The notes: a model not told the origin generated them from the letters alone. A stretch of 64,000 nucleotides of DNA from Ponticoccus alexandrii (GCF_016806125.1 NZ_CP047170.1:372001-436000); one strand, 5' to 3'; positions 19,065 through 29,772 are shown, counted from the stretch's first letter. Made by a program: numbers and translations.

Positions 19065-19954
19065 GCATCTTCATCGACAGAGACACCCCCGTCATCGTTC
19101 AGGGGATCACCGGCAAGATGGCGCGGTTCCACACCGCCGACATGATCGCCTACGGCACCAATGTCGTCGGCGGCGTGGTGCCCGGCAAGGGCGGGCAGGA
19201 GGTCGAGGGCGTGCCGGTCTTCGACACCGTCGAAGAGGCGGTCGCCGCGACCGGCGCGGTGGCAAGCCTCGTCTTCGTGCCGCCGCCCTTCGCGGCGGAC
19301 AGCATCATGGAAGCCGCCGACGGGGGCATCAAGTACTGCGTCTGCATCACCGACGGCATTCCCGCGCAGGACATGATCCGCGTGAAGCGCTACATGTACC
19401 GCTACCCCAAGGAAAGCCGCATGGTGCTGACCGGCCCGAACTGCGCGGGCACGATCAGCCCGGGCAAGGCTTTGCTGGGCATCATGCCGGGGCATATCTA
19501 CCTGCCGGGGCATGTGGGCATCATCGGCCGCTCGGGCACGCTGGGCTACGAGGCCGCCGCGCAACTGAAAGAGCACGGCATCGGCATCTCGACCTCGGTG
19601 GGCATCGGTGGCGACCCGATCAACGGCTCTTCGTTCAAGGACATCCTCGAACGCTTTCAGGCCGACGACGAAACCCATGTAATCTGCATGATCGGCGAGA
19701 TCGGCGGCCCGCAAGAGGCCGAGGCCGCGGCCTATATCCGCGACCACGTCACCAAGCCGGTGATCGCCTATGTCGCGGGCCTGACCGCTCCCAAGGGCCG
19801 CACCATGGGCCACGCGGGCGCGATCATCTCTGCCTTCGGCGAAAGCGCCAGCGAGAAGGTCGAGATCCTGACCGCCGCCGGGGTCATCGTGGCCCCGAAC
19901 CCGGCGGTGATCGGCGACACCATCGCCAAGGTCATGCAGAGAGAGGCGGCGTGA
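19061..19954 (+). CDS. mtkB: Malate-CoA ligase, alpha subunit
   Basis: 297 aa, succinyl-CoA synthetase alpha-like. An N-terminal CoA-binding Rossmann domain ([27 protein letters not shown]) is followed by a ligase domain with the phosphohistidine loop [13 protein letters not shown]. It forms the heteromeric malate thiokinase with MtkA. Coupled to mtkA by a 4-bp overlap and to the next gene by a TGATG junction, so three genes are translationally linked. Confidence 0.93.
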   Translation: MSIFIDRDTPVIVQGITGKMARFHTADMIAYGTNVVGGVVPGKGGQEVEGVPVFDTVEEAVAATGAVASLVFVPPPFAADSIMEAADGGIKYCVCITDGIPAQDMIRVKRYMYRYPKESRMVLTGPNCAGTISPGKALLGIMPGHIYLPGHVGIIGRSGTLGYEAAAQLKEHGIGISTSVGIGGDPINGSSFKDILERFQADDETHVICMIGEIGGPQEAEAAAYIRDHVTKPVIAYVAGLTAPKGRTMGHAGAIISAFGESASEKVEILTAAGVIVAPNPAVIGDTIAKVMQREAA

Positions 19955-20946
19955 TGAACACCATGACCATCCGCAACAACCGGCCGCGCGTGCTTGTCAC
20001 GCGCCGCTGGCCGCAGTCGGTCGAGACCGAACTGGCGGAACGCTTCGACACCGTCTTCAATATAGAGGACAAGGCCATGAGCGCCGCGGACTTCCGCGAC
20101 GCCTTGGGCCACTTCGACGCCATCCTGCCCACGGTCACCGACGGGCTTGGCCCCGACGCGCTGGATGTGCCGCAGGCCCGCACCCGGCTGCTGGCCAATT
20201 ACGGCGTCGGCTTCAGCCACATCGACACCGAGGCGGCAAAGCGTCTGGGGATCGCGGTCACCAACACGCCCGACGTGTTGTCGGAATGCACCGCCGATCT
20301 TGCCATGACGCTGATGCTGATGGTCGCCCGCCGCGCCGGCGAGGGTGAGCGCGAGCTGCGCGCCGGGGCATGGACCGGCTGGCGTCCGACGCATCTGGTG
20401 GGCGCCAAGGTGTCGGGCAAGGTGCTGGGCATCGTGGGCTTTGGCCGCATCGGTCAGGCCATGGCGCGGCGCGCGCATTTCGGCTTTGGCATGAAGATCG
20501 TGGTGCAGAACCGCTCGAAGGTCGCGCAAGAGGTGCTCGACCGCTTCGACGCGGTGCAGGTCGACAGCATCGACGATCTGCTGCCGCAATGCGATTTCGT
20601 CTCGCTGCATTGTCCCGGCGGGGCGGCGAACCGGCACCTGATCAACGCGCGCCGTCTGGACCTGATGAAGCGCGGCGCCTTCCTGATCAACACCGCCCGG
20701 GGCGAGGTGGTCGACGAGCACGCGCTGGCGCAGGCGCTGATGTTCGACTGCATCGGCGGCGCCGCGCTGGACGTCTTCGACGGAGAGCCGAGGATCGCGC
20801 CGATCCTGCTGGACTGCGACAACCTCGTGATGCTGCCGCATCTGGGCAGCGCGACCGAGGAAACCCGCACCGCCATGGGGCGGCGGGTGGTCGACAACCT
20901 CGTGGATTTCTTCGAGGGCCGCGACCCCGGCGACCGGGTGGCATGA
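19954..20946 (+). CDS. hprA: Hydroxypyruvate reductase (D-2-hydroxyacid dehydrogenase family)
   Basis: 330 aa. NAD(P)H-dependent reduction of hydroxypyruvate to D-glycerate is inferred from the family and the serine-cycle context. The Rossmann motif is GIVGFGRIGQAMA; the catalytic Arg lies in NTARGEVVD, the acid around EPRI and the catalytic His in LPHLGSAT. ATG 19954 follows the mtkB stop directly; a GTG at 19951 is also in frame. The stop overlaps ppc by 4 bp. Its product is the substrate of the glycerate kinase encoded at 13379-14662. Confidence 0.9.
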   Translation: MNTMTIRNNRPRVLVTRRWPQSVETELAERFDTVFNIEDKAMSAADFRDALGHFDAILPTVTDGLGPDALDVPQARTRLLANYGVGFSHIDTEAAKRLGIAVTNTPDVLSECTADLAMTLMLMVARRAGEGERELRAGAWTGWRPTHLVGAKVSGKVLGIVGFGRIGQAMARRAHFGFGMKIVVQNRSKVAQEVLDRFDAVQVDSIDDLLPQCDFVSLHCPGGAANRHLINARRLDLMKRGAFLINTARGEVVDEHALAQALMFDCIGGAALDVFDGEPRIAPILLDCDNLVMLPHLGSATEETRTAMGRRVVDNLVDFFEGRDPGDRVA

Positions 20947-23579
20947 TGCAGGCGGTGGCAGAACCCAAGGGGCAGGACGCCCCCGACACCTATGCCCAAG
21001 AGGTGTACCGTCGCTTGCGCGGGGCCTGGCTGAAGGTTCTCCACCGCCGGGCGCCGCAGGTGGCGCGCGCGCTGTCCGACGGCGAGGCCGCTTGGGACGA
21101 AGCGCGCTATTCCGACCACCTGCAGGCCAGCACCATCTGGTTTCACCTGCAGCAGATCATGGAGGAAAACCTCGCGATCCGCACCAGCCGGCTGTCCGAA
21201 CAAGAGGGCGCGCCGGGCGAGGACGGCTTTCTGCGGGCGTTGACCGACTGCCCCGAGGATCAGCGCGCCACGATGGTCTCGCTGCTGGCCGAGGGCAGGC
21301 TGTCGGTCGGCCCGACGATCACCGCCCATCCGACCGAGGCCAAGCGCGTTTCGGTCATGGAGATCCATCGCCGGATTTACCGCACCCTCGTGCTGTTCGA
21401 GACGATGCGCTGGTCCCCGCGCGAAATCGAGCGTCTTGAAGAGACGCTCGAGATGGAGATCGACCTGCTCTGGCTGACGGGCGAGTTGCGGATGGAGCGC
21501 CCGAGCCTCGAATCCGAGGTCGACTGGGGCCTGCAATTCTACCGCACCAGCCTCTTCGAGGCGATCCCGCGCCTCTTCGAACGCTACCACGATGCGGTGA
21601 CGGAGGTCCTTGGTCCGCCCGCGCGCGACCACTGCTGCATCCGTTTCCATTCGTGGATCGGCGGCGACCGCGACGGCAATCCCAATGTCACCGCCGCGGT
21701 GACGCGCATGGCGCTGGACCGCTCGCACGACATGATCGTCGAGGAATACCTTCAGGCGCTCGACCGCGTGATCCCGCGCCTGAGCATCTCCGAGAAGATC
21801 GTCGCGGTTCCCCGCGCGCATCGCGACGCGCTGGCCGGAATCGTCGAGACCCGCAGCACCGACCCGGACCGCTGTGCCGCGCGCAATCCCAACGAGATCT
21901 TCCGGCAGGCGGCCACGGCCATGCGCCAATCTCTCGGCGAAGGGGAATATCGCGACGTCTCTGCCTTCCTCGCCGACCTGCGCAGCGTCGAGGCGGCGCT
22001 GGAGTCGGTGGGCGCGGTGCAGATGGCGCGGCAACTGCTCCGCCCGCTGCGCTGGCAGGCGGCCACCTTCGGCTTCCGCGCGCATACGCTGGACATCCGC
22101 CAGAACTCGGACGTGGTGACCCGCACGCTGGAGGCGGTCTGGAACGCCGTCGATGCCGCCCCGGAGCCGCTATCGGCGGCCTGGTCCGCGCGGCTGCGGC
22201 GCGAGGTGGGGCAGGCGGGCCTGAAGGCGCTCGACCGCGGCAAGCTGGGCGACGAGGCGGCGGAACTTATGGCGCTCTTGCACCTCATCCGCGAGGTGCA
22301 CGACGGCCCGGACCCAGAGGCCATCGGCCCCTTTATCCTGTCGATGACCCGCTCGGCGGACGATCTGCTCGCCGTGCTCTTGCTGGCGCGCTACGCAGGC
22401 TTCGGCGCCGAGCGCCTGTCGCTGAAGGTGGTGCCGCTCTTCGAGACCATCGACGACCTGCGCGCCGCCCCGGCGATTCTGCGCGACGTGCTGTCGATCC
22501 CGCTGGCGGCGCGCAGCATGAAGGACCGCAGCGGGCGGCTCGAGATCATGTTGGGCTATTCCGACAGCAACAAGGACGGCGGCTACCTCTGTTCCAGCTG
22601 GTCGCTGGACCGGTCGCAGCGCGCGATCACCCGCGCCATCGCCGCCTTCGGGGCGCGCCCGGTGTTCTTCCACGGGCGCGGCGGATCGGTCAGCCGGGGC
22701 GGGGCGCCCACCGCCCGCGCCATCGCCGCGCAGCCCCGGGGCACGCTGACCGGCACGCTGCGCCTGACCGAACAGGGCGAGGTTGTCACCGCGAAATACG
22801 CCAACACGGGCACGGCGGCGGCGCAACTGGAACTGCTGGCCTCTTCCGTCCTGCGCCACAGCACCGGCCCGACCTTCGAGGCCGTCGATCCCGAGGCCGA
22901 CGACGTGATGGAGACGCTGTCCAGCCTCAGCCAGACGACCTATCAGACGCTGCTGCAGCATCCCGGCTTTCTGAGCTATTTCAATGAGGCCAGCCCGGTG
23001 AACGAACTGGCGCTGCTGAAGATCGGCTCGCGCCCGGCCCGCCGCTTCGGCGCCGCCTCGCTGTCGGACCTGCGCGCGATCCCATGGGTCTTTGCCTGGA
23101 CGCAGAACCGCCAGATGATCAGCAGTTGGTACGGCTTCGGTCAGGCCCTGCACGACTTCCGCGCCATCCGGGGACGCGAGGGCGACGGGGCGCTGTCCCG
23201 CGTGATGCAGGATCTGCCGCTTTTCCGGCTTTGCGTCGACGAGGTCGAGAAGTCGCTGATGCTGGTCCGGCTGGACGTGGCAGAGCTTTACGCCGGGCTG
23301 GTGGGCGACCGGGCGGCGGCCGAGGCGGTCTTTGGCCTGATCCGGGCGGAACATGCGCGCTCTGTCGAGGCTATCGAAAGCCTCACCGGCACGCCCCTCG
23401 GCAGCCGGTTCCGCAACGCCGCCGCGCGCATCGCGCAGCACGAGTCCGCCCTGCGTTCCGCCCACGAAGCGCAGGTCCGCCTGTTGCAGCGGGTGCGGGC
23501 CGAGGACGGCAATCGCCACCGCATACAGTTGATGCAGACCATGAACTGCATTTCGGCCGGTCTGGGATGGACCGGCTAG
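20943..23579 (+). CDS. ppc: Phosphoenolpyruvate carboxylase
   Basis: 878 aa from ATG 20943 (a second ATG follows at 20946). It carboxylates PEP to oxaloacetate, the CO2-fixing step of the serine cycle. Motifs are TAHPTEAKR (catalytic His), the [13 protein letters not shown] region, [10 protein letters not shown], and the [12 protein letters not shown] loop where many homologues have TVGRGG or [19 protein letters not shown] and the terminal [11 protein letters not shown] are present. It belongs to the methylotroph-like PEPC group by operon membership. Translationally coupled to hprA. Confidence 0.95.
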   Translation: MMQAVAEPKGQDAPDTYAQEVYRRLRGAWLKVLHRRAPQVARALSDGEAAWDEARYSDHLQASTIWFHLQQIMEENLAIRTSRLSEQEGAPGEDGFLRALTDCPEDQRATMVSLLAEGRLSVGPTITAHPTEAKRVSVMEIHRRIYRTLVLFETMRWSPREIERLEETLEMEIDLLWLTGELRMERPSLESEVDWGLQFYRTSLFEAIPRLFERYHDAVTEVLGPPARDHCCIRFHSWIGGDRDGNPNVTAAVTRMALDRSHDMIVEEYLQALDRVIPRLSISEKIVAVPRAHRDALAGIVETRSTDPDRCAARNPNEIFRQAATAMRQSLGEGEYRDVSAFLADLRSVEAALESVGAVQMARQLLRPLRWQAATFGFRAHTLDIRQNSDVVTRTLEAVWNAVDAAPEPLSAAWSARLRREVGQAGLKALDRGKLGDEAAELMALLHLIREVHDGPDPEAIGPFILSMTRSADDLLAVLLLARYAGFGAERLSLKVVPLFETIDDLRAAPAILRDVLSIPLAARSMKDRSGRLEIMLGYSDSNKDGGYLCSSWSLDRSQRAITRAIAAFGARPVFFHGRGGSVSRGGAPTARAIAAQPRGTLTGTLRLTEQGEVVTAKYANTGTAAAQLELLASSVLRHSTGPTFEAVDPEADDVMETLSSLSQTTYQTLLQHPGFLSYFNEASPVNELALLKIGSRPARRFGAASLSDLRAIPWVFAWTQNRQMISSWYGFGQALHDFRAIRGREGDGALSRVMQDLPLFRLCVDEVEKSLMLVRLDVAELYAGLVGDRAAAEAVFGLIRAEHARSVEAIESLTGTPLGSRFRNAAARIAQHESALRSAHEAQVRLLQRVRAEDGNRHRIQLMQTMNCISAGLGWTG

Positions 23580-23598
23580 GAGGAACAGGAGGAATGTC

Positions 23599-24894
23599 AT
23601 GAACGTCACCTTTACCCAGGACGGGTTCTTCTCGGACCCGCTGTCCGACCGTGATCCCGAACTCTTTGCCGCGATCACCGGCGAGCTTGGCCGCCAGCGC
23701 GACGAGATCGAGCTGATCGCCTCCGAGAACATCGTCAGCCGGGCCGTCCTGCAGGCGCAGGGCTCGGTCATGACCAACAAGTATGCCGAAGGCTACCCGG
23801 GCAAGCGCTACTACGGCGGCTGCGACTGGGTCGACGTGGCGGAAAACCTCGCCATCGACCGGGCGAAGCAGCTGTTTGGCTGCGAGTTCGCCAACGTGCA
23901 GCCGAACTCGGGCTCGCAGGCCAACCAGGGTGTGTTCCAGGCGCTGATCAAGCCCGGCGACACCATCCTCGGGATGTCGCTGGACGCCGGTGGCCACCTG
24001 ACCCACGGCGCCAAGCCGAACCAGTCCGGCAAGTGGTTCAACGCCGTGCAATACGGCGTGCGCAAGCAGGACAACCTGCTCGATTACGACCAGGTCGCCG
24101 AACTGGCGCAGGAACACCAGCCCAAGCTGATCGTTGCCGGCGGCTCCGCTATCCCGCGGCAGATCGACTTCGCCCGCATGCGCGAGATCGCCGACAGCGT
24201 CGGCGCGTATCTGCACGTCGACATGGCGCATTTCGCCGGTCTGGTGGCGGCGGGCGAGCACCCCTCGCCCTTCCCGCACGCGCATGTGGCGACGACCACG
24301 ACCCACAAGACCCTGCGCGGTCCGCGTGGCGGCATGATCCTGACAAACGATGAAGAGATCGCTAAGAAGATCAACTCGGCGATCTTCCCCGGCATTCAGG
24401 GCGGCCCGCTGATGCATGTGATCGCCGCCAAGGCCGTGGCCTTCGGCGAGGCGCTGCGCCCGGAGTTCAAGACCTACGCGCAGCAGGTGATCCGCAACGC
24501 GCAGGCGCTGTCGGACCAGCTGATCAAGGGCGGGCTCGACACCGTCACGCACGGCACCGACACCCATGTGGTGCTGGTCGATCTGCGCCCCAAGGGCGTG
24601 AAGGGCAACGAGACCGAGAAGGCCCTGGGCCGCGCGCATATCACCTGCAACAAGAACGGCGTGCCCTTCGACCCCGAGAAGCCGACGGTGACGTCGGGTA
24701 TCCGCCTCGGCTCGCCCGCCGGGACGACACGCGGCTTCGGCGAGGCCGAGTTCCGCCAGATCGCCGACTGGATCGTCGAGGTCGTGGACGGGCTGAAGGC
24801 CAATGGCGCCGAAGGCAATGCCGAGGTCGAGGCCAAGGTGAAGGGTGAGGTGGAAGCCCTGTGCCGTGGTTTCCCGGTGTATCCGGGTCTGTGA
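23599..24894 (+). CDS. glyA: Serine hydroxymethyltransferase
   Basis: 431 aa. It transfers the methylene-THF C1 unit to glycine to form serine, joining the folate C1 pool to the serine cycle. [29 protein letters not shown] and the PLP-lysine segment [14 protein letters not shown] are diagnostic. AGGAGGA precedes ATG 23599. It closes the operon; a second housekeeping glyA probably exists elsewhere, as in other serine-cycle bacteria (inference). Confidence 0.96.
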   Translation: MNVTFTQDGFFSDPLSDRDPELFAAITGELGRQRDEIELIASENIVSRAVLQAQGSVMTNKYAEGYPGKRYYGGCDWVDVAENLAIDRAKQLFGCEFANVQPNSGSQANQGVFQALIKPGDTILGMSLDAGGHLTHGAKPNQSGKWFNAVQYGVRKQDNLLDYDQVAELAQEHQPKLIVAGGSAIPRQIDFARMREIADSVGAYLHVDMAHFAGLVAAGEHPSPFPHAHVATTTTHKTLRGPRGGMILTNDEEIAKKINSAIFPGIQGGPLMHVIAAKAVAFGEALRPEFKTYAQQVIRNAQALSDQLIKGGLDTVTHGTDTHVVLVDLRPKGVKGNETEKALGRAHITCNKNGVPFDPEKPTVTSGIRLGSPAGTTRGFGEAEFRQIADWIVEVVDGLKANGAEGNAEVEAKVKGEVEALCRGFPVYPGL

Positions 24895-25023
24895 GTGGCG
24901 GGGCCGGGGACCGTTCCTCCGGCCAGTGTCCGTTTGCTGTGTGGCGCAAATTCCATGGATGGAATTTGGTCAAGATCGTCGACGATCTTGCGTCCGCCCG
25001 TGCAGTGCGCCGGGTGTAAATGG

Positions 25024-25059
25024 AAAGCCCCCCGCGCGGTGTCCTGCGACGGGGGCTTT
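25024..25059. terminator. Symmetric terminator-like hairpin between glyA and gmaS
   Basis: AAAGCCCCC (25024-25032) pairs with GGGGGCTTT (25051-25059). The A/T ends make it usable from either strand, suiting the two converging operons. Confidence 0.65.
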
Positions 25060-25235
25060 GTGTGTTTGAGATACGCCTGATCGGGTACGGCTTGGTGCTG
25101 CCCGCGCCGGGCGCATGGCCCTTGCGGGGCTTTTGGCTCTCTTACGTCGCCCCCGCGCGGTGTTCCACGAGGTGTGTGTGTTTGAGATAGTCTCTGATCA
25201 GATGCGGCGCGGTGCTGCCCCTGCCGGTCGCAGTC
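25028..25235. repeat. Two ~90-bp direct repeats, 121-bp period
   Basis: CCCCGCGCGGTGT at 25030 and 25151 is followed in both copies by GTGTGTTTGAGATA, a GATCxG segment and GGTGCTGCCC. A third, shorter relative of the first block is the hairpin at 25268-25301. The copies look like duplicated intergenic terminator units; no ORF of interest lies here. Confidence 0.6.
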
Positions 25236-25267
25236 GCCCCTGACACCCCCCCTCGCTGACGGCAGGT

Positions 25268-25301
25268 GCCCCCCTCGCCGTGTTCTGCGCGGGGGGCTTT
25301 T
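25268..25301 (+). terminator. Hairpin terminator
   Basis: GCCCCCC (25268-25274) pairs with GGGGGGC (25291-25297), followed by TTTT. Oriented to stop rightward transcription from glyA before the converging gmaS. Confidence 0.6.
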
Positions 25302-25321
25302 GCGGGGGGACGTTCTCTGGG

Positions 25322-26650
25322 TCAGATATCGAGGGTGTTGTCCTTTTCCCATTTGGAGAAGTGGTTCACGAAGGAGTTCCACTCCTGCCGCTTCATCTTG
25401 ATGTAGGAAGTCGAGAACGCGTCCCCCATGGCGGTCTTGAGCTCGGCGTCGGCGTCATAGGCGCGGATGGCGTCGAGCATGTTGAGCGGCAGCTTGGGGG
25501 CGCCGGTGACGGTGTGGCCCTCGGCGTACATGTCGATGTCCCAGCGCTTGCCGGGATCGGCCTTGGAGCGGATGCCCGAGAGGCCCGCGGCGATGATGAC
25601 GGCCTGCAGCAGGTAGGGGTTTGCGGCGCCGTCGGGCAGGCGCAGCTCGAAGCGTCCGGGGCCGGGGACGCGCACCATGTGGGTGCGGTTGTTGCCGGTC
25701 CATGTGACGGAGTTCGGCGCCCATGTGGCGCCCGAGATGGTGCGGGGGGCGTTGATGCGCTTGTAGCTGTTGACGGTGGGGTTGGTGATCGCGGCCAGCG
25801 CGCTGGCGTGTTTCATGATGCCGCCGAGGAAGTGCTTGCCGCGCTCCGACAGGCCGACCTCGCCGGTCTGGCCCTCGCCCTTGCCGGCGAAGACGTTTTC
25901 CTTCGAGTCCCGGCCGGGAGCGTCCCAGACCGAGATATGGGCATGGCAGCCGTTGCCGGTCAGCCCCTCGATGGGCTTGGGCATGAAGGTGGCGCGGAAG
26001 CCGTGCTTTTCGGCCACCGAGCGGGTCATGAACTTGAAGAAGGAATGCTTGTCGGCGGTCTTCAGGACGTCGTCGTAGTCCCAGTTCATCTCGAACTGGC
26101 CGTTGGCGTCCTCGTGGTCGTTCTGGTAGGGGCCCCAGCCGAGATCCAGCATGTAGTCGCAGATCTCGCGGATCACCTCGTAGCGGCGCATGACGGCCTG
26201 CTGGTCGTAGCAGGGCTTCGCGGCGGTGTCGAAGGGGTCGGAGATCTCGTCGCCCTCGGGGGTGAGCAGGAAGAACTCGGCCTCGATGCCGGTCTTGACG
26301 TGCAGCCCCTCTTCGGCGGCCTCGGCGATCAGGCGGCGCAGCACGTTGCGCGGCGCCTGGGCCACGTCCTCGTCCTCCATCACGCAGTTGCTGGCGACCC
26401 AGGCGACCTCGGGCTTCCAGGGCAGCTGGATCACCGACGACGGGTCGGGCACCGCCAGCATGTCGGGATGCGCGGGCGTCAGGTCGAGCCATGTGGCAAA
26501 GCCGGCGAAGCCCGCGCCGTCCTCTTGCATGCCGGCGATCGCCTGCGCCGGGACCAGCTTGGCGCGCTGTCCGCCGAAGAGGTCGGTGTAGGAGATCATG
26601 AAGTACTTGACGCCCTTGTCCTTGGCGTATGCGGCCAGGTCGATGGTCAT
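25322..26650 (-). CDS. gmaS: Gamma-glutamylmethylamide synthetase (glutamine synthetase-like)
   Basis: 442 aa, ATG at 26650. It belongs to the glutamine synthetase superfamily; GmaS ligates methylamine to glutamate with ATP. Catalytic-domain motifs are GIEAEFFLL, NGCHAHISVWD (ATP/metal site) and NNRTHMVRVPGPGRFELRLPDG. Being the last gene of an mgsABC operon distinguishes it from ordinary GlnA. Together with MgsABC it forms the first half of the N-methylglutamate pathway. The longer open frame extending to 27136 runs through mgsC and is not used. Confidence 0.93.
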   Translation of the reverse strand: MTIDLAAYAKDKGVKYFMISYTDLFGGQRAKLVPAQAIAGMQEDGAGFAGFATWLDLTPAHPDMLAVPDPSSVIQLPWKPEVAWVASNCVMEDEDVAQAPRNVLRRLIAEAAEEGLHVKTGIEAEFFLLTPEGDEISDPFDTAAKPCYDQQAVMRRYEVIREICDYMLDLGWGPYQNDHEDANGQFEMNWDYDDVLKTADKHSFFKFMTRSVAEKHGFRATFMPKPIEGLTGNGCHAHISVWDAPGRDSKENVFAGKGEGQTGEVGLSERGKHFLGGIMKHASALAAITNPTVNSYKRINAPRTISGATWAPNSVTWTGNNRTHMVRVPGPGRFELRLPDGAANPYLLQAVIIAAGLSGIRSKADPGKRWDIDMYAEGHTVTGAPKLPLNMLDAIRAYDADAELKTAMGDAFSTSYIKMKRQEWNSFVNHFSKWEKDNTLDI

Positions 26651-26736
26651 TTCCGCTGTTTCCCTGTTGTCTTGTCGTTTCTTTTGAATGCAGACGGCGC
26701 GGCCCCGTCGAGAGGGCCGCGCCGCGAGAAGTCTGG

Positions 26737-28080
26737 TCAGTAGCCGCTGCCGGGCTTGCCGGGGTACCAGTCGGTGCCGGCGAGCGGGATTTTCGCCATG
26801 GCCGCCGCCTCCATCGTCAGGGCGCAGAGATCCTCGGGCTCGAGGTTGTGCAGGTGGCTCTTGCCGCAGGCCCGCGCGATGGTCTGGGCCTCCAGCGTCA
26901 TCACCTTGAGGTAGTTGTTGAGCCGCCGCCCGCCCTCGACCGGATCGAAGCGCGCCATCAGCTCGGGGTCCTGCGTGGTGATGCCCGCCGGGTCGCGGCC
27001 CTCCTGCCAGTCGTCGTAGGCGCCCGCGGTGGTGCCCAGCTTCTGGTACTCGGCCTCCCACTTGGGATCGTTGTCGCCAAGCGCGATCAGCGCCGCCGTG
27101 CCGATGGCCACCGCGTCGGCGCCGAGCGCCATGCACTTGGCCACATCCGCGCCGGTGCGGATCCCGCCCGAGACCACCAGCTGCACCTCGCGGTGCATGC
27201 CCAGGTCCTGAAGCGCGCGCACCGCCTCGCGGATGCAGGCGAGGATCGGCTGGCCGACGTGCTCGATGAAGACGTCCTGCGTGGCCGCCGTGCCGCCCTG
27301 CATGCCGTCCAGCACCACCACGTCCGCGCCCGCCTTGACCGCCAGCGTGGTGTCGAAGTAGGGCCGCGCGCCGCCGACCTTGATGTAGATCGGCACCCGC
27401 CAGCCGGTGATCTCGCGCAGCTCGAGGATCTTGATCTCCAGATCGTCCGGGCCGGTCCAGTCCGGGTGACGGCAGGCCGAGCGCTGGTCGATGCCCTTGG
27501 GCAGGTTGCGCATCTCGGCCACGCGGTCAGAGATCTTCTGACCCAAGAGCATGCCGCCGCCGCCGGGCTTGGCGCCCTGACCCACGACGATCTCGATGGC
27601 ATCGGCGCGGCGCAGGTCGTCGGGGTTCATGCCGTAGCGCGAGGGCAGGTACTGGTAGACCAGCCGCTTGGAATGGCCGCGCTCTTCCGGGGTCATGCCG
27701 CCGTCGCCGGTGGTGGTCGAGGTGCCCGCCAGCGTGGCGCCGCGTCCCAGCGCCTCTTTCGCCGGACCGGACAGGGCGCCGAAGGACATGCCCGCGATGG
27801 TGATCGGAATATCCAGCTGGATCGGGTTCTTCGCAAAGCGCGTGCCCAGCGTCACCGAGGTGTCGCAGCGCTCGCGGTAGCCTTCCAGCGGATAGCGCGA
27901 GATCGAGGCGCCGAGGAACAAGAGGTCGTCGAAGTGCGGCAGCTTGCGCTTGGCGCCGCCGCCGCGGATGTCGTAGATGCCCGTCGCCGCGGCCCGCCGG
28001 ATCTCGGCGTTGATCGACTGCGAGAAGGTCGCCGACTGGATCGGCGTGGTGCGCGGCGCGTGTCTTGTATCGTCTTTCAT
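26737..28080 (-). CDS. mgsC: N-methylglutamate synthase subunit C (FMN glutamate synthase domain)
   Basis: 447 aa, equal to the central FMN/Fe-S domain of glutamate synthase. Visible are MSFGALSGPAKEALGRGATL, a (beta/alpha)8 barrel with IYIKVGGARPYFDTTLAVKAG and DGMQGGTAATQ, and a C-terminal Cys-containing tail. N-methylglutamate synthase moves the methylamino group from gamma-glutamylmethylamide or methylamine to 2-oxoglutarate/glutamate, giving N-methylglutamate. It follows mgsB after 14 bp and precedes gmaS by 86 bp. Confidence 0.93.
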   Translation of the reverse strand: MKDDTRHAPRTTPIQSATFSQSINAEIRRAAATGIYDIRGGGAKRKLPHFDDLLFLGASISRYPLEGYRERCDTSVTLGTRFAKNPIQLDIPITIAGMSFGALSGPAKEALGRGATLAGTSTTTGDGGMTPEERGHSKRLVYQYLPSRYGMNPDDLRRADAIEIVVGQGAKPGGGGMLLGQKISDRVAEMRNLPKGIDQRSACRHPDWTGPDDLEIKILELREITGWRVPIYIKVGGARPYFDTTLAVKAGADVVVLDGMQGGTAATQDVFIEHVGQPILACIREAVRALQDLGMHREVQLVVSGGIRTGADVAKCMALGADAVAIGTAALIALGDNDPKWEAEYQKLGTTAGAYDDWQEGRDPAGITTQDPELMARFDPVEGGRRLNNYLKVMTLEAQTIARACGKSHLHNLEPEDLCALTMEAAAMAKIPLAGTDWYPGKPGSGY

Positions 28081-28094
28081 CTGGCAGGCCCCTC

Positions 28095-28772
28095 TCAGTA
28101 GGCGTTGTCGGGCTTGAAGGTGTAGAGCTGGCGGGCCGAACCGTAGCGCTTGAACTCTTCCGGCCTGGCGTCGCAGCCGCCGCGCTCGAGCAGCTCGGCC
28201 AGCAGCGTCAGGTGCTCGGGCCGCATCTCCTTCTCGATGCAGTCGGCGCCCAGCGATTTCACCGAACCGCGCACGAAGAGCCGCGCCTCGTAAAGCGAAT
28301 CCCCCAGCGCCTCGCCCGCGTCGCCGCAGACCACGAGGTTGCCGGACTGCGCCATGAAGGCCGACATATGGCCGATGTTGCCGTGCACGATGATGTCGAT
28401 GCCCTTCATCGAGATGCCGCAGCGCGACGAGGCATTGCCCTTGATGATGAGCGTGCCGCCACGCCCGGTGGCCCCGGCGTACTGGCTGGCGTCGCCCTCG
28501 ACGACGACGGTGCCCGACATCATGTTCTCGGCCACGCCCGGCCCGGCGGAGCCCTGCACATGCACCGTGGCCTGCTTGTTCATGCCGGCGCAGTAATAGC
28601 CGGTGGAGCCCTTCACGGTCACCTCGATGGGGGCGTCGAGACCCACGGCGATGGCATGGCTGCCGCGCGGATTGACGACTTCCCAGAGGGTCTGGTTGGT
28701 GCTTCCGGCCTGCGCGTGCAGCGTTTCGTTCAGCTTGCGCAGCCCTTCGGCCGCAAGGTCAAATGTCTGCAT
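28095..28772 (-). CDS. mgsB: N-methylglutamate synthase subunit B (GXGXG domain)
   Basis: 225 aa, corresponding to the C-terminal right-handed beta-helix (GXGXG) domain of glutamate synthase. Repeated hydrophobic-Gly turns are visible: VEVTVKGSTGYYCAGMN, VHVQGSAGPGVAEN, VVVEGDASQYAGATGRGG, LIIKGNASSRCGIS. In MgsABC this structural domain bridges the amidotransferase and FMN subunits. Starts 3 bp after mgsA. Confidence 0.92.
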   Translation of the reverse strand: MQTFDLAAEGLRKLNETLHAQAGSTNQTLWEVVNPRGSHAIAVGLDAPIEVTVKGSTGYYCAGMNKQATVHVQGSAGPGVAENMMSGTVVVEGDASQYAGATGRGGTLIIKGNASSRCGISMKGIDIIVHGNIGHMSAFMAQSGNLVVCGDAGEALGDSLYEARLFVRGSVKSLGADCIEKEMRPEHLTLLAELLERGGCDARPEEFKRYGSARQLYTFKPDNAY

Positions 28773-28775
28773 GTC

Positions 28776-29672
28776 TCAGTGCTTCCAGAAGTAGACGGTT
28801 GCGGGTTCGGGTTCCCAGACGCGGGCATCCTCGATGCCCGGCAGGTTCACCAGCGCGCGGTATTCGCTGCCGAAGGCAACGTATTGATCGGTCTCGGCCA
28901 TGACGGCGGGCTTGCAGGCGATGGGATCGCGCACCACGCCAAAGCCGTCCTCGGTCCCCACCACGAAGGTGAAGAAGCCGTCGAGATCCTTCAGCGCGCC
29001 TTCCAGCGCCTCGCCCAGCGTCGCGCCCTGCTGCATCTTCCAGGTCAGGTAGGCGGCGCCGACCTCGGTGTCGTTCTGGGTCTCGATATGCACCCCGTCG
29101 CGGCGCAGCTTTCGGCGCAGCGCGTTGTGGTTCGACAGCGAGCCATTGTGCACGAGGCACTGGTCGGGGCCGGTATTGAAGGGATGCGCGCCCATGGTGG
29201 TCACGGCGGATTCGGTCGCCATGCGGGTATGGCCGATGCCATGGCTGCCCTGCATCTTCGAGACCTCGAAGCGCGCCGCCACGTCCCTGGGCAGGCCGAC
29301 TTCCTTGTAGATCTCCAGCGTCTCGCCCGAGGACATGACCCGCACGCCCGGCGCCACCGTGGCCAGCGCCGCGCGCGCCTCGGAGAGCTTGTCAGCCGGC
29401 AGATCGAGCACCGCGTGGCTGTCCTTGCGGGTCAGCCCCACCCCGGCGCCGATCGCCGCGCCCAGCTTTTCGGCGAGATCGCCGAAGACCGCGTCGCCTT
29501 CGTCCGACTGTACCGTCAGCTTCGACCGGCCCTCGGCGGTGTTGCCGTAGATGGCGATCCCGGCGCTGTCCGGGCCGCGATCGGTCATCGTGATCAGCAT
29601 GTCCGTCAACAGCGCGCCAAGCTGCGGCTCCAGCGCCTTGTCCTTCAGAAAGAGTCCGACAATCCCGCACAT
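28776..29672 (-). CDS. mgsA: N-methylglutamate synthase subunit A (class II amidotransferase)
   Basis: 298 aa, starting MCGIVGLFLKD so that Cys2 becomes the Ntn nucleophile after Met removal, as in glutamine amidotransferases of the GltB/PurF type. GHTRMATESAVTTMGAHPFN and HNGSLSNHNALRRKL are family motifs. It would release the methylamine or ammonia group from the gamma-glutamyl donor. The longer frame to 29741 is rejected because the Cys must be residue 2. A promoter is visible at 29773-29801. Confidence 0.93.
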   Translation of the reverse strand: MCGIVGLFLKDKALEPQLGALLTDMLITMTDRGPDSAGIAIYGNTAEGRSKLTVQSDEGDAVFGDLAEKLGAAIGAGVGLTRKDSHAVLDLPADKLSEARAALATVAPGVRVMSSGETLEIYKEVGLPRDVAARFEVSKMQGSHGIGHTRMATESAVTTMGAHPFNTGPDQCLVHNGSLSNHNALRRKLRRDGVHIETQNDTEVGAAYLTWKMQQGATLGEALEGALKDLDGFFTFVVGTEDGFGVVRDPIACKPAVMAETDQYVAFGSEYRALVNLPGIEDARVWEPEPATVYFWKH

Positions 29673-29772
29673 TCGCGTTTGCTCCACTTCTTGATTCCGT
29701 CCGAAGGCACTTCGTGATTCTGCCCGTCGGCCCCTGCACAAAGGCTAACACCCGATCAATAAACTCGCAACT

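Noticed and set aside
17865-19954. Succinyl-CoA synthetase (sucCD)
   Set aside because: Sequence alone would allow it, but location within sgaA-hprA-ppc-glyA, next to malyl-CoA lyase, fits malate-CoA ligase; sucCD normally sits with sucAB or mdh.
20370-20942. Upstream extension of the ppc frame through hprA
   Set aside because: It overlaps hprA and encodes low-complexity Arg/Gly-rich sequence; PEPC similarity begins after the ATG at 20943.
26651-27136. N-terminal extension of the gmaS frame
   Set aside because: This part runs antiparallel in frame through mgsC coding sequence and is not conserved; the glutamine synthetase fold begins at 26650.
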